DNA from: Cellulomonas sp. HZM
Lineage (GTDB): Bacteria > Actinomycetota > Actinomycetes > Actinomycetales > Cellulomonadaceae
DNA length: 64,000 bases
Reading direction: 5' to 3'
Assembly: GCF_000708885.1 (NCBI RefSeq)
Contig: NZ_JEOE01000012.1
Coordinates: 35,116 to 99,115 of the forward strand
The position numbers were made by a program, and so were the translations under genes. The notes under the pieces are model-generated. The model saw only the letters and a list, made by a program, of their open reading frames with translations, searched no databases and was not told where the DNA came from. Below, in pieces: positions 46,070-54,236 of the stretch. The stretch's first letter is position 1. Every line of letters begins with the position of its first letter.

Positions 46070-46558
46070 TCAGGTCTCGCCGCGGTAGGCCGCCTCGATC
46101 GCGGCGATGTCGAGCTTGACCTGCGTGAGCATCACCTGGGTCGCGCGCGCGGCGGAGGCCGGGTCGGCGTCGGGGGACAGCGTCAGGTCGAACAGCCGCG
46201 TGGGCACGACCTGCCACGAGAGCCCGAACCGGTCGGTGAGCCACCCGCACGCGACCTCGGTCCCGCCGCCCTCGAGCAGCGCGGACCAGTAGTGGTCGAC
46301 CTCCTCCTGCGTCTCGCAGTCCACGACGAACGAGAACGCGGCCGTGAGCTGTAGCGACGGACCGGCGGAGATGGCGTCGACGCGCTGACCGTCGAGCTCG
46401 AGCTCGACGAGGAACGGCGAGCCCTTCGGCACGTCGGGCAGGTCGTTCGGAGCCTCGACGACGCGCAGGATGCGCGAGCTCGGGAACACCGAGACGTAGA
46501 ACTGCGCCGCCTCGAGCGCCTCGCTGGAGTACCACAGGTGCGGCCGGACGATGCCCAT
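46070..46558 (-). CDS. VOC/glyoxalase-fold protein (PhnB / 3-demethylubiquinone-methyltransferase-like family)
   Basis: 162 residues with the PhnB-type VOC fold (HLWYSSEALEAAQFYVSVFPSSRI; GWLTDRFGLSWQVVP). No strong metal site is evident. Last gene of an ArsR-SRPBCC-VOC operon, 2 bases after the SRPBCC gene. Members of this operon type often have unknown small-molecule roles. Confidence 0.85.
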   Translation of the reverse strand: MGIVRPHLWYSSEALEAAQFYVSVFPSSRILRVVEAPNDLPDVPKGSPFLVELELDGQRVDAISAGPSLQLTAAFSFVVDCETQEEVDHYWSALLEGGGTEVACGWLTDRFGLSWQVVPTRLFDLTLSPDADPASAARATQVMLTQVKLDIAAIEAAYRGET

Positions 46559-46560
46559 GG

Positions 46561-47067
46561 TCAGGCCCCCGCACGATCGCCGTCGAGCGCGCCCGCGAGC
46601 ACCTCGTCGAGCTGTTCGTACCCCTGCACCACGCCGGTCTCCATGCCGCTCGCGACCATGCCGTCGCGGGCCTCGAGGCTCGGGTAGGTCGCGTGGATGC
46701 GCAGCCGCGATCGCCCGTCGTCGAGGTCCTCGAACGCGATCGTCTCGATCGAGACCACGTCGGCGAAGCCCAGGTACTCGAACGTCTGCACGGCGAAGTC
46801 GTCGCGGACGCTGTGGAAGGTGCCGCGGAACCCGTGCGTGGACCCGTCGGGCGCGGTGGCGACGTACGACCAGCGCCCGCCGGACACGAAGTCCCACTCG
46901 TCGATGTCCATCGTGACGTCCCGCGGACCCATCCAGCGCGCGACGAGCGCCGGGTCGCCGTGCGCGCGGTGGACCGCGGCGGCGGGGGCGTCGAACTCAC
47001 GGACGATGTCGATGAAGGGCACGCCCGCGGGGGCGTCGATCTGCACGGGGTTGCTCTGCGTGGTCAT
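46561..47067 (-). CDS. SRPBCC (AHSA1-like) protein
   Basis: 168 residues. N-terminal FIDIVREFDAPAAAVHRAHG, then MDIDEWDFVSGGRWSYVATA and a C-terminal helix GYEQLDEVLAGAL, as in AHSA1/START-like proteins. ATG 47067 overlaps the stop of the ArsR gene by ATGA; it is followed by the VOC gene. Ligand unknown. Confidence 0.85.
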   Translation of the reverse strand: MTTQSNPVQIDAPAGVPFIDIVREFDAPAAAVHRAHGDPALVARWMGPRDVTMDIDEWDFVSGGRWSYVATAPDGSTHGFRGTFHSVRDDFAVQTFEYLGFADVVSIETIAFEDLDDGRSRLRIHATYPSLEARDGMVASGMETGVVQGYEQLDEVLAGALDGDRAGA

Positions 47068-47402
47068 GGCTTCTTCTCCTGCATCTCGCCGAGGACGGCG
47101 TCGAGCGAGCGGAACCTGCTCTCGTGGACCAGCCGGTAGCGGTCGATCCACGCGGTGAGCTCCTCGAGCGCCGCGGGGGCCAGGTGCACGGGCCGGCGCT
47201 GCGCGTCGCGCGTGCGCGTGACGAGCCCCGCCTGCTCCAGCACCCGGATGTGCTTCGAGACCGCCTGGAGCGTGATCTCGAAGGGTTCGGCCAGCTCGTT
47301 GACGGTCGCCGGCCCGCGGGACAGGCGGGCGACGATGCGCCGACGCACCGGGTCGGCCAGGGCCAGGAAGGCCCGGTCGAGGCGGTCGTCGTCGGCGCTC
47401 AT
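47064..47402 (-). CDS. ArsR-family transcriptional regulator
   Basis: 112 residues, a winged HTH (ALADPVRRRIVARLSRG, ELAEPFEITLQAVSKHIRVLEQAGLV, TRDAQRRPVHLAPAAL). Lacks the ELCVCDL metal site, so not a classical metal sensor. Overlaps the SRPBCC gene it probably regulates. ATG 47402 used; TTG 47408 is in frame. An ATCAAC-N6-GTTGAT operator lies 18 bases upstream. Confidence 0.9.
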   Translation of the reverse strand: MSADDDRLDRAFLALADPVRRRIVARLSRGPATVNELAEPFEITLQAVSKHIRVLEQAGLVTRTRDAQRRPVHLAPAALEELTAWIDRYRLVHESRFRSLDAVLGEMQEKKP

Positions 47403-47419
47403 CGTCAACCCATCTGTTG

Positions 47420-47437
47420 ATCAACCAAAGTGTTGAT
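47420..47437. promoter_or_regulatory. ArsR operator
   Basis: ATCAAC-CAAAGT-GTTGAT is a perfect palindrome; the overlapping GTTGATCAAC (47416-47425) is also palindromic and a further GTCAAC half-site lies at 47404-47409. Confidence 0.65.
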
Positions 47438-47477
47438 TACGACGATAGACCGAGGTCCGCGCCACCCGCAAGGGGGG

Positions 47478-48341
47478 TCAGCGGAAGACGATCGTGCGGT
47501 GCCCGTCGAGCAGCACGCGGTGCTCCGCGTGCCAGCGCACCGCGCGTGCCAGCGCGCGGCGCTCGACGTCCTGGCCGAGCGCGACGAGGTCGTCGACGTG
47601 CCGTGTGTGGTCGACGCGCTCGACGTCCTGCTCGATGATCGGGCCCTCGTCGAGGTCGCCGGTCACGTAGTGCGCTGTCGCGCCGATGAGCTTGACGCCA
47701 CGGTCGTGCGCCTGCGCGTAGGGCCGGGCGCCCTTGAACGACGGCAGGAACGAGTGGTGGATGTTGATGACGCGGCCGGCCAGCGCCCGGCACAGGTCGT
47801 CGGACAGGATCTGCATGTACCGCGCGAGCACCACGAGCTCGACGTCGAGCTCCTCGACGAGCTCGAGCAGGCGCGCCTCGGCGGCGGCCTTCGTCGCGGA
47901 CGTGACCGGGACGTGGTGGAAGTCGATGCCGTAGAACTCGGCGAGCGGCGCGAGCGCGGTGTGGTTGGAGACCACCGCGACGATGTCGATCGGGAGGTTC
48001 TCCGAGCGCTGGCGGAACGCGAGGTCGTTGAGGCAGTGCGCGGCCGTCGATCCCATGACGAGCGTGCGCACCGGGCGGCCCGCGACGTCGAGCGACCACG
48101 TCAGGTCGAACCGCGGCGCGAGCCCGGCCAGCGCCGCCTCGAGGTCCGCGCGACCCGCGCCGGACGTCACCTGGACCCGCATGAAGAACAGCCCCGACAG
48201 CGGGTCGCCGAACTGCTGCGACTCCGTGATGTTGCCCCCGTGCTCGGCCAGCAGCCCGGCCACGGCGTGCACGATGCCGGGGCGGTCGGGGCACGAGAGC
48301 GTCAGGACCCAGGGGGTGAGGTCTTCCGAGGTGTGGGACAC
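47478..48341 (-). CDS. purU: Formyltetrahydrofolate deformylase
   Basis: 287 residues. Hydrolyses 10-formyl-THF to formate and THF, supplying formate and balancing one-carbon pools. N-terminal ACT domain (LTLSCPDRPGIVHAVAGLLAEHGGNI) and a formyltransferase domain with IVAVVSNH, INIHHSFLPSFKGARPYAQA and the catalytic GATAHYVTGDLDEGPII. GTG 48341 lies 8 bases behind TACTCT; GTG 48347 is possible but too close to the -10. It stands apart from purN, purH, glyA and folD but acts on the same cofactor. Confidence 0.95.
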   Translation of the reverse strand: MSHTSEDLTPWVLTLSCPDRPGIVHAVAGLLAEHGGNITESQQFGDPLSGLFFMRVQVTSGAGRADLEAALAGLAPRFDLTWSLDVAGRPVRTLVMGSTAAHCLNDLAFRQRSENLPIDIVAVVSNHTALAPLAEFYGIDFHHVPVTSATKAAAEARLLELVEELDVELVVLARYMQILSDDLCRALAGRVINIHHSFLPSFKGARPYAQAHDRGVKLIGATAHYVTGDLDEGPIIEQDVERVDHTRHVDDLVALGQDVERRALARAVRWHAEHRVLLDGHRTIVFR

Positions 48342-48349
48342 GAGCACCG

Positions 48350-48355
48350 AGAGTA
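48350..48355 (-). promoter_or_regulatory. -10 box of purU, leaderless arrangement
   Basis: TACTCT on the minus strand, 8 bases before GTG 48341. Confidence 0.45.
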
Positions 48356-48390
48356 GTGCGCCCGCGCGAACGGCTGACACGATGGGGCGC

Positions 48391-48879
48391 ATGACGGAAG
48401 GCAACCTCGACATCCGGCCGGTCGCGCGCGACGAGGCGGGGGAGCTGCTGACGCTGCGGCGCGCCGCGTTCGTCACCGAGGCGCAGCAGTACGGCGACCC
48501 GCACATCCCGCCGCTCACGCAGACGCTCGACGAGCTGCGAGCCGACCTCGAGGCGGACGGCGTCGTGACGCTCGGCGGCTGGCAGGGGCACCGGCTCGTC
48601 GGCTCGATCCGCGTGCTGGTCGAGGGCACCAAGGCGACGCTCGGCCGGTTCGCGGTGGCCCCGGACCTGCAGGGCCAGGGCTTCGGCACCGAGCTGCTGC
48701 TCGCGATCCTGCCGTACCTGCCGGACGGCATCGAGGAGGTGTGGGTGTTCACGGGCCGCGACTCGGTCCAGAACCTGGCGCTGTACGAGAAGCACGGCTA
48801 CGAGCACCAGCACGACCAGACGGCCGGCGACCTCACGTACGCGTTCCTGCGCAAGACGCTCGGGGGCGACGACGACTGA
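48391..48879 (+). CDS. GNAT-family N-acetyltransferase
   Basis: 162 residues with a full GNAT fold: RPVARDEAGELLTLRRAAF, the acetyl-CoA loop LGRFAVAPDLQGQGFGTELL and the C-terminal NLALYEKHGYEHQ. Substrate unknown. ATG 48391 is 7 bases behind CACGAT. An APH-type kinase is read in another frame just past its stop, which may indicate a coupled pair. Confidence 0.85.
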   Translation: MTEGNLDIRPVARDEAGELLTLRRAAFVTEAQQYGDPHIPPLTQTLDELRADLEADGVVTLGGWQGHRLVGSIRVLVEGTKATLGRFAVAPDLQGQGFGTELLLAILPYLPDGIEEVWVFTGRDSVQNLALYEKHGYEHQHDQTAGDLTYAFLRKTLGGDDD

Positions 48880-49027
48880 GCGCGTCCTCGCGGGCGTCCC
48901 GGACGGGCCCGTCGAGGTCCCGGCGGCGATCCGCCGGCTCGCGGGCGACGACGAGCCCGACGCGGTCTGGCGCAACGGCCTCGGCGGGCTGACGTTCCGG
49001 CTCGGACCCGACCGGTACGCCAAGTGG

Positions 49028-49594
49028 GTGCCCGCGGGCGACGACCGGACGCACCTGCGCCACGAGGCCGAGCGGTTGCGGTGGGCCGGCGCCTGGGTGC
49101 CCGTCCCGAGCGTGCTCGAGCTCGGCGCGGACGACGAGGGCTCGTGGCTCGTGACCTCCACGGTGCCCGGGCGCAGCGCGGTCGACCCGCGCTGGCTCGC
49201 GGAACCCCGCACCGCCGCGCGCGCGATCGGCGCCGGGCTGCGGGCGCTGCACGACGCGCTCCCGGTCGAGGGCTGCCCGTTCGACTGGGGCGTGGCGACC
49301 CGTCTCGCCGGGGCCGAGCCGCCGCTGCCCGTGCCCGAGGTCGACGTGCTCGTCGTCTGCCACGGCGACGCGTGCGCGCCCAACACGCTGCTGCACGACG
49401 ACGGCCGCTGGAGCGCGCACGTGGACCTCGGCGCGCTGGGCGTCGCCGACCGGTGGGCCGACCTCGCGATCACGGCCTGGAGCACCGAGTGGAACTACGG
49501 TGCCGACTTCGCCGGGGAGGTCTACGAGGCGTACGGCGTGCAGCCCGACGAGGGGCGGCTCGCGTTCTACCGCGCGCTGTGGGACGCGACCTGA
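49028..49594 (+). CDS. APH-type phosphotransferase; 5' end uncertain
   Basis: The conventional start GTG 49028 gives 188 residues with the catalytic loop [20 protein letters not shown] and the [16 protein letters not shown] metal-binding segment of APH(3')-type kinases. Homology-like sequence clearly extends upstream in the same frame to about 48881 ([36 protein letters not shown]), which is the N-lobe of the kinase, but no ATG, GTG or TTG precedes it in frame. Either a rare start codon is used, the gene is coupled to the GNAT gene, or there is a frameshift near 48870. Substrate unknown; antibiotic resistance should not be assumed. Confidence 0.75.
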   Translation: MPAGDDRTHLRHEAERLRWAGAWVPVPSVLELGADDEGSWLVTSTVPGRSAVDPRWLAEPRTAARAIGAGLRALHDALPVEGCPFDWGVATRLAGAEPPLPVPEVDVLVVCHGDACAPNTLLHDDGRWSAHVDLGALGVADRWADLAITAWSTEWNYGADFAGEVYEAYGVQPDEGRLAFYRALWDAT

Positions 49595-49623
49595 CCCGTC
49601 AGCGACCCGTCAGCGACCAGCCG

Positions 49624-50502
49624 TCACTTCTTCGTCGCGAACGTGTAGACCGGCTTCTGGTACTTCTTGCCCCACGCCTTCCACAGCGCGCGCGCCGAGT
49701 CGCCGCGCTTGCCCCCGCACGAGTGCGTGTACCCGCCGTACTGCGACTTGTGCGTGATGACGATCGCCATGCAGTCGGCCTGCATCTCGTTCGCGGTGCC
49801 GACGCTCGTCCCGTAGACCTTCGCGGTCGCCTTCTCCGCCTTCGCGCGGTACGTCGCGCCCTTGACGAGCCGACGGTACTGCACCACGTGAGCGCACTCG
49901 TGCAGCGCGACGTGCCGCAGCAGGGCGGGCGACAGCCCGGCCTGGATGTGGATCTCGTGCACCCACGTCGTGCGGCTGCTCGTGCCGTAGTACGTCTCGG
50001 TCGCGAGCCCGACGACCGCACCCGGGGCCTTGACCGGCGGGGTGTTGATGTAGATCGGCTCCTTGGGGCAGTACGCCTTCATGTAGCTGCGCGCCTTGGC
50101 GATGTACTTCTTGTACTTCACGCCGTCGGTGGTCCTGGTGGTCCAGGTGCGGCTCGTCGACGACGCACCGCCGCCGGCTGCCACGAGCAGGCGGAACTTC
50201 TTGGTCCCCGGCTTCGCCTTGTACGCGACCGAGAACTTGGCGGTCGAGCGGGACACCGTGGCGGTGTCGACCGTGACCCACCTCGAGCCGTCGCGGCGCT
50301 GCACGCGCACCTTCTGACCCGCGGCCGGGTACACCTCGCCGGTGAACTTCACGGTGGTCGTCGACACCGCGTAGCTCGGGAGCCACCCGACGAACAGCTG
50401 GGCCTTGGTCGCGGCCTGCGCGCCGGGCGCGACGAGCAGCGTCATGCCCGCGACGACGAGCGCCGTGAGCGTGGCGGTGAGCCACCGTCGGGTCGTCGTC
50501 AT
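49624..50502 (-). CDS. Secreted protein with HExxH zinc-protease-like motif
   Basis: 292 residues. Signal peptide about 1-30 (cleavage after GAQA), a beta-sandwich-like domain (about 32-125, similar in look to Ig/Fn-like surface modules), then a helical domain with HECAH at 201-205 and NEMQADCMA at 238-246, matching a gluzincin pattern (E239 as possible third ligand). Four Cys could form disulphides outside the cell. No named family recognised. Possibly a secreted peptidase or a zinc-binding protein. ATG 50502 has GAGGGGGCA upstream. It is divergent from the riboswitch-controlled glyA-folD operon. Confidence 0.85.
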   Translation of the reverse strand: MTTTRRWLTATLTALVVAGMTLLVAPGAQAATKAQLFVGWLPSYAVSTTTVKFTGEVYPAAGQKVRVQRRDGSRWVTVDTATVSRSTAKFSVAYKAKPGTKKFRLLVAAGGGASSTSRTWTTRTTDGVKYKKYIAKARSYMKAYCPKEPIYINTPPVKAPGAVVGLATETYYGTSSRTTWVHEIHIQAGLSPALLRHVALHECAHVVQYRRLVKGATYRAKAEKATAKVYGTSVGTANEMQADCMAIVITHKSQYGGYTHSCGGKRGDSARALWKAWGKKYQKPVYTFATKK

Positions 50503-50624
50503 CGGTGCCCCCTCGTTCCCTGCTGCCCGGTGCCCGCCACGCCTCGTCGCGTCGTCGTCGCACCGTCCGTGAACGTGAGGGTAGCGCCCGCGGAAAGCGT
50601 GCGCCCGCTCGCGCGGGGCGTTGC

Positions 50625-50630
50625 TAGGGT
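50625..50630 (+). promoter_or_regulatory. -10 box of the glyA-folD operon
   Basis: TAGGGT with the ZTP aptamer starting 6-7 bases downstream, as at purH. Confidence 0.55.
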
Positions 50631-50636
50631 GTACCC

Positions 50637-50712
50637 CGTCGCGACTGGCGAAGGGTGGGTCACCACCGGGGAGCGACGCAGCAGCAGACCAAAGGGTCGG
50701 ACGCCTGGGCCC
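50637..50712 (+). ncRNA. ZTP riboswitch (pfl motif) controlling glyA-folD
   Basis: Shares the same conserved blocks as the purH copy: GACTGGCG (50643-50650), GGTGG...CCACCGGGGAGCG (50663-50675) and CGCCTGGGC (50702-50710). Lies 82 bases upstream of glyA. It should raise serine hydroxymethyltransferase and FolD when ZMP/ZTP signals 10-formyl-THF shortage. GGTCA/TGACC at about 50715-50738 could form the expression platform. Confidence 0.92.
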
Positions 50713-50793
50713 CCGGTCACCACCACACCGGTCCTGACCAACCGAGTGCGCGGGTGCCGGAAGCCCGCCCACGCTGACTGCCAGGGAGTGCCC

Positions 50794-52080
50794 ATGAGCA
50801 ACACCCCGATCCTCGACCAGAACATCTCCGAGCTCGACCCCGAGATCGCGGCCGTCCTCGACGGCGAGCTGCGCCGCCAGCAGAGCACGCTCGAGATGAT
50901 CGCGTCCGAGAACTTCGTGCCCCTCGCGGTCCTGCAGGCGCAGGGCTCGGTGCTGACCAACAAGTACGCCGAGGGCTACCCCGGCCGCCGCTACTACGGC
51001 GGCTGCGAGCAGGTCGACATCGCGGAGAACATCGCGATCGAGCGGGCCAAGGCACTGTTCGGCGCCGAGTTCGCCAACGTCCAGCCCCACTCGGGTGCCA
51101 CGGCCAACGCCGCCGTCCTGCACGCGATCGCGCGTCCGGGCGACACGATCCTGGGCCTCGCGCTCGACCAGGGCGGTCACCTCACCCACGGCATGAAGAT
51201 CAACTTCTCGGGCCGGCTGTACGACATCGTCGCGTACGGCGTCGACCCCACCACGTCGCTCGTCGACATGGCCGACGTCCGCCGGCTCGCGGTCGAGCAC
51301 AAGCCCAAGGTCATCATCGCGGGCTGGTCGGCGTACCCGCGCGAGCTCGACTTCGCCGAGTTCCGTGCGATCGCCGACGAGGTGGGCGCCTACCTGTGGG
51401 TCGACATGGCGCACTTCGCGGGCCTCGTCGCGGCCGGTGTCCACCCGTCGCCCGTGCCGCACGCGCACGTCGTGTCGTCGACCGTGCACAAGACGATCGG
51501 CGGCCCCCGCTCGGGCTTCATCCTGACCAACGACGCGGACCTGGCGAAGAAGATCAACTCCGCGGTCTTCCCCGGCCAGCAGGGCGGCCCGCTCATGCAC
51601 GTGATCGCCGCGAAGGCCGTCGCGTTCAAGATCGCCGGCACGCCCGAGTTCCGTGACCGCCAGGAGCGCACCGTGCGCGGCGCGCGGATCGTCGCGGAGC
51701 GACTCACCGCCGCGGACGTCGCGGGCGCGGGCATCACGGTCCGCTCGGGCGGCACCGACGTGCACCTGGTGCTCGTCGACCTGCGCGACGCCGCGATCGA
51801 CGGCAAGCAGGCCGAGGACCTGCTGCACGAGGTCGGCATCACGGTGAACCGCAACGCGGTCCCCAACGACCCGCGGCCCCCGATGGTCACCTCCGGCCTG
51901 CGGATCGGCACGCCCGCCCTGGCCACGCGCGGCTTCGGCGACGCCGAGTTCACCGAGGTCGCGGACATCATCGCCACGGCCCTCGTCGGCGGCGAGACGC
52001 TCGACGTGCCGACGCTGCGCGCCCGGGTCGCGAAGCTCGCGGACGCGTTCCCGCTGTACCAGGGCCTGGAGCAGTACTGA
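50794..52080 (+). CDS. glyA: Serine hydroxymethyltransferase
   Basis: 428 residues, PLP enzyme interconverting serine and glycine and charging THF with one-carbon units. Motifs: [64 protein letters not shown] and the PLP-lysine loop [20 protein letters not shown] 50794 has CCAGGGAG upstream. The stop shares one base with folD (TGATG). A ZTP riboswitch lies upstream. Confidence 0.98.
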   Translation: MSNTPILDQNISELDPEIAAVLDGELRRQQSTLEMIASENFVPLAVLQAQGSVLTNKYAEGYPGRRYYGGCEQVDIAENIAIERAKALFGAEFANVQPHSGATANAAVLHAIARPGDTILGLALDQGGHLTHGMKINFSGRLYDIVAYGVDPTTSLVDMADVRRLAVEHKPKVIIAGWSAYPRELDFAEFRAIADEVGAYLWVDMAHFAGLVAAGVHPSPVPHAHVVSSTVHKTIGGPRSGFILTNDADLAKKINSAVFPGQQGGPLMHVIAAKAVAFKIAGTPEFRDRQERTVRGARIVAERLTAADVAGAGITVRSGGTDVHLVLVDLRDAAIDGKQAEDLLHEVGITVNRNAVPNDPRPPMVTSGLRIGTPALATRGFGDAEFTEVADIIATALVGGETLDVPTLRARVAKLADAFPLYQGLEQY

Positions 52081-52961
52081 TGACGGCGCAGGTCCTGGAC
52101 GGCAAGGCCACGGCCGCGACGATCAAGGCCGAGCTGACCGAGCGGGTCGCGGCGCTCGCGGCTCGGGGGATCGTCCCCGGGCTGGGCACGCTGCTGGTCG
52201 GGTCCGACCCGGGCTCGCAGTGGTACGTCGCGGGCAAGCACAAGGACTGCGCGGAGGTGGGCATCGCCTCGATCCGCGAGGACCTGCCGGCCGACGCGAC
52301 GCAGGAGGAGATCGAGGCGGCCGTGCGCCGGCTCAACGAGGACCCGGCGTGCACCGGGTTCATCGTGCAGCTCCCGCTGCCCGCGGGGATCGACACCAAC
52401 CGGGTGCTCGAGCTGGTCGACCCCGACAAGGACGCCGACGGCCTGCACCCGACGAACCTGGGCCGCCTGGTGCTGCGCGTCAACGAGCCGGTCACCAGCC
52501 CGCTGCCGTGCACGCCCCGCGGCATCGTGGACCTGCTGCTGCGCCACGACGTGGACCTGCGTGGCGCCGACGTGGTCGTCGTGGGACGTGGCGTCACGGT
52601 GGGCCGATCGATCGGGCTGATCCTCACGCGCCGTGAGATCAACGCGACCGTCACGCTCACGCACACCGGCACCGCCGACCTCGCGGAGCACACCCGGCAC
52701 GCGGACGTCGTCGTCGCCGCCGCCGGTGTGCCGGGCATCATCGCCGCGGACATCGTCAAGCCGGGCGCGGTGGTGGTCGACGTCGGCGTCTCGCGCGCGG
52801 TCGACCCGGAGACGGGCAAGAGCCGGGTCGTCGGGGACGTCGACCCCGGGGTGCTCGAGGTCGCGTCCTGGGTGTCGCCGAACCCGGGCGGGGTCGGACC
52901 CATGACGCGCGCGATGCTGCTGGCCAACGTGGTCGAGACCGCGGAGCGGCTCGCGGTCTGA
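52080..52961 (+). CDS. folD: Bifunctional methylene-THF dehydrogenase / methenyl-THF cyclohydrolase
   Basis: 293 residues. Uses NADP+ to convert 5,10-methylene-THF to 10-formyl-THF. Visible: [18 protein letters not shown] with the catalytic Lys, [23 protein letters not shown] and the NADP site [14 protein letters not shown]. Translation is coupled to glyA. Product feeds purN and purH, the same pathway sensed by the riboswitch. Confidence 0.98.
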   Translation: MTAQVLDGKATAATIKAELTERVAALAARGIVPGLGTLLVGSDPGSQWYVAGKHKDCAEVGIASIREDLPADATQEEIEAAVRRLNEDPACTGFIVQLPLPAGIDTNRVLELVDPDKDADGLHPTNLGRLVLRVNEPVTSPLPCTPRGIVDLLLRHDVDLRGADVVVVGRGVTVGRSIGLILTRREINATVTLTHTGTADLAEHTRHADVVVAAAGVPGIIAADIVKPGAVVVDVGVSRAVDPETGKSRVVGDVDPGVLEVASWVSPNPGGVGPMTRAMLLANVVETAERLAV

Positions 52962-52972
52962 ACGGGCTCGTC

Positions 52973-53019
52973 GGCGACGGCGGGACGGGTCTCTCGACGA
53001 GAACCGCCCCGCCGTCGCC
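52973..53019 (+). terminator. Hairpin terminator after folD
   Basis: A 16-base arm at 52973 pairs with CCGCCCCGCCGTCGCC (53004-53019), with one mismatch. Confidence 0.65.
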
Positions 53020-53030
53020 GTCCCGTTCGC

Positions 53031-53036
53031 TAGGGT
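53031..53036 (+). promoter_or_regulatory. -10 box, leaderless arrangement, for the gene at 53044
   Basis: TAGGGT, 7 bases, then GTG 53044. Confidence 0.5.
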
Positions 53037-53043
53037 CCCGACC

Positions 53044-53349
53044 GTGACAGACGCGCAGGCGCCGAGGCGCTCGAGGTACGCGACCAGTGCCGGGACGATC
53101 GTGAGCGGCTTCGTGATCGCGGGCGGGAGCGGCCTGCTGGCGCTGCTGGCCGTCGCGGCCGACGAGGACGGTCTGCTGTGGGCGGCCGGCGTCGTGCTCG
53201 TGGTCGGGCTCGGGCTGCTCGCGCTGGGGCTGCACCAGCTCGCGGTCAACGTCGACCTCGCGGCCGCCGCGGCGGTCGGTGTGCTGGACGACGAGCCGAC
53301 GACCGACGGCACGACGGTCGGCGCGCCGGCTGCGAGCGAGCCGGCCTGA
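53044..53349 (+). CDS. Small two-TM membrane protein, function unknown
   Basis: 101 residues: basic N terminus, two TM helices (about 18-38 and 45-65), then an Ala/Thr/Asp-rich tail. Carries its own TAGGGT -10 box and a leaderless-type GTG start. No family recognised. Confidence 0.7.
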   Translation: MTDAQAPRRSRYATSAGTIVSGFVIAGGSGLLALLAVAADEDGLLWAAGVVLVVGLGLLALGLHQLAVNVDLAAAAAVGVLDDEPTTDGTTVGAPAASEPA

Positions 53350-53396
53350 CGGCCTCGGGCGGTGAACCTGCCCGTCGTTCGTGACGTGTCGGTGGC

Positions 53397-54227
53397 ATGG
53401 GGTTGGATGACCGGGTGCTGAGAATCGCCACGGTCAACGTCAACGGGATCCGCGCCGCCTTCCGCCGGGGGATGGGCGAGTGGATCGAGTCGCGCAGCCC
53501 GGACGTGCTGCTGCTGCAGGAGGTGCGCGCGTCCGACGAGATCCTCGCGGACCACCTGTCTCCCGAGCACTGGCACCTCGCGCACGAGGCGAGCGAGACG
53601 GCCGGCCGTTCGGGCGTGGCGATCGCGTCGCGCCTGCCGATGTCCGCCGTGCGGATCGGGATGCGCACGGGCGTGACCGGTGACACGGGTCGCTGGGTCG
53701 AGGCGGACCTCGAGGTCCCGGCACGCGACGGCGCGCCGCCGCACACGGTCACGGTGATCTCGACGTACATCCACTCCGGGACCGTGGGCACGCCCTCGAT
53801 GGACGAGAAGTACGCGTTCCTCGACCACGTGACCGCTCGCCTCGCCGACATCGCGGAGGCGGGCGGCTACGCGGTGGTCGCGGGGGACGTGAACATCGCC
53901 CACCGCGAGGTGGACATCAAGAACTGGAAGGGCAACCTCAAGGCGGCGGGCTTCCTGCCGCAGGAGCGTGCCTACCTGGACCGCTGGTTCGACGACCTGG
54001 GCTGGCGCGACCTCGGTCGCGAGCTCGGCGGCGAGGGGCCCGGGCCGTTCACGTGGTGGTCGTGGCGCGGGAAGGCGTTCGACAACGACGCGGGCTGGCG
54101 CATCGACTACCAGCTGGCCACACCCGAGCTCGCGGACGCGGCGGTGTCGGCGACCGTCGACCGTGCGGCGACGTACGCCGAGCGGTTCTCGGACCACGCG
54201 CCGCTGGTGGTCGACTACGACCTGTGA
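53397..54227 (+). CDS. xth: Exodeoxyribonuclease III (AP endonuclease)
   Basis: 276 residues of the exonuclease-endonuclease-phosphatase fold; base-excision repair. Conserved ATVNVNGIRAAFRRG, LLLQEVRAS (metal Glu), VAGDVNIAHREVDIKN (Asp/Asn pair), GWRIDYQLATPEL and SDHAPLVVDYDL with the catalytic Asp-His. ATG 53397 used; a GTG at 53415 matches the usual N terminus (VLRIATVN) and may be the true start. Confidence 0.95.
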   Translation: MGLDDRVLRIATVNVNGIRAAFRRGMGEWIESRSPDVLLLQEVRASDEILADHLSPEHWHLAHEASETAGRSGVAIASRLPMSAVRIGMRTGVTGDTGRWVEADLEVPARDGAPPHTVTVISTYIHSGTVGTPSMDEKYAFLDHVTARLADIAEAGGYAVVAGDVNIAHREVDIKNWKGNLKAAGFLPQERAYLDRWFDDLGWRDLGRELGGEGPGPFTWWSWRGKAFDNDAGWRIDYQLATPELADAAVSATVDRAATYAERFSDHAPLVVDYDL

Positions 54228-54236
54228 GCAGGTCCG

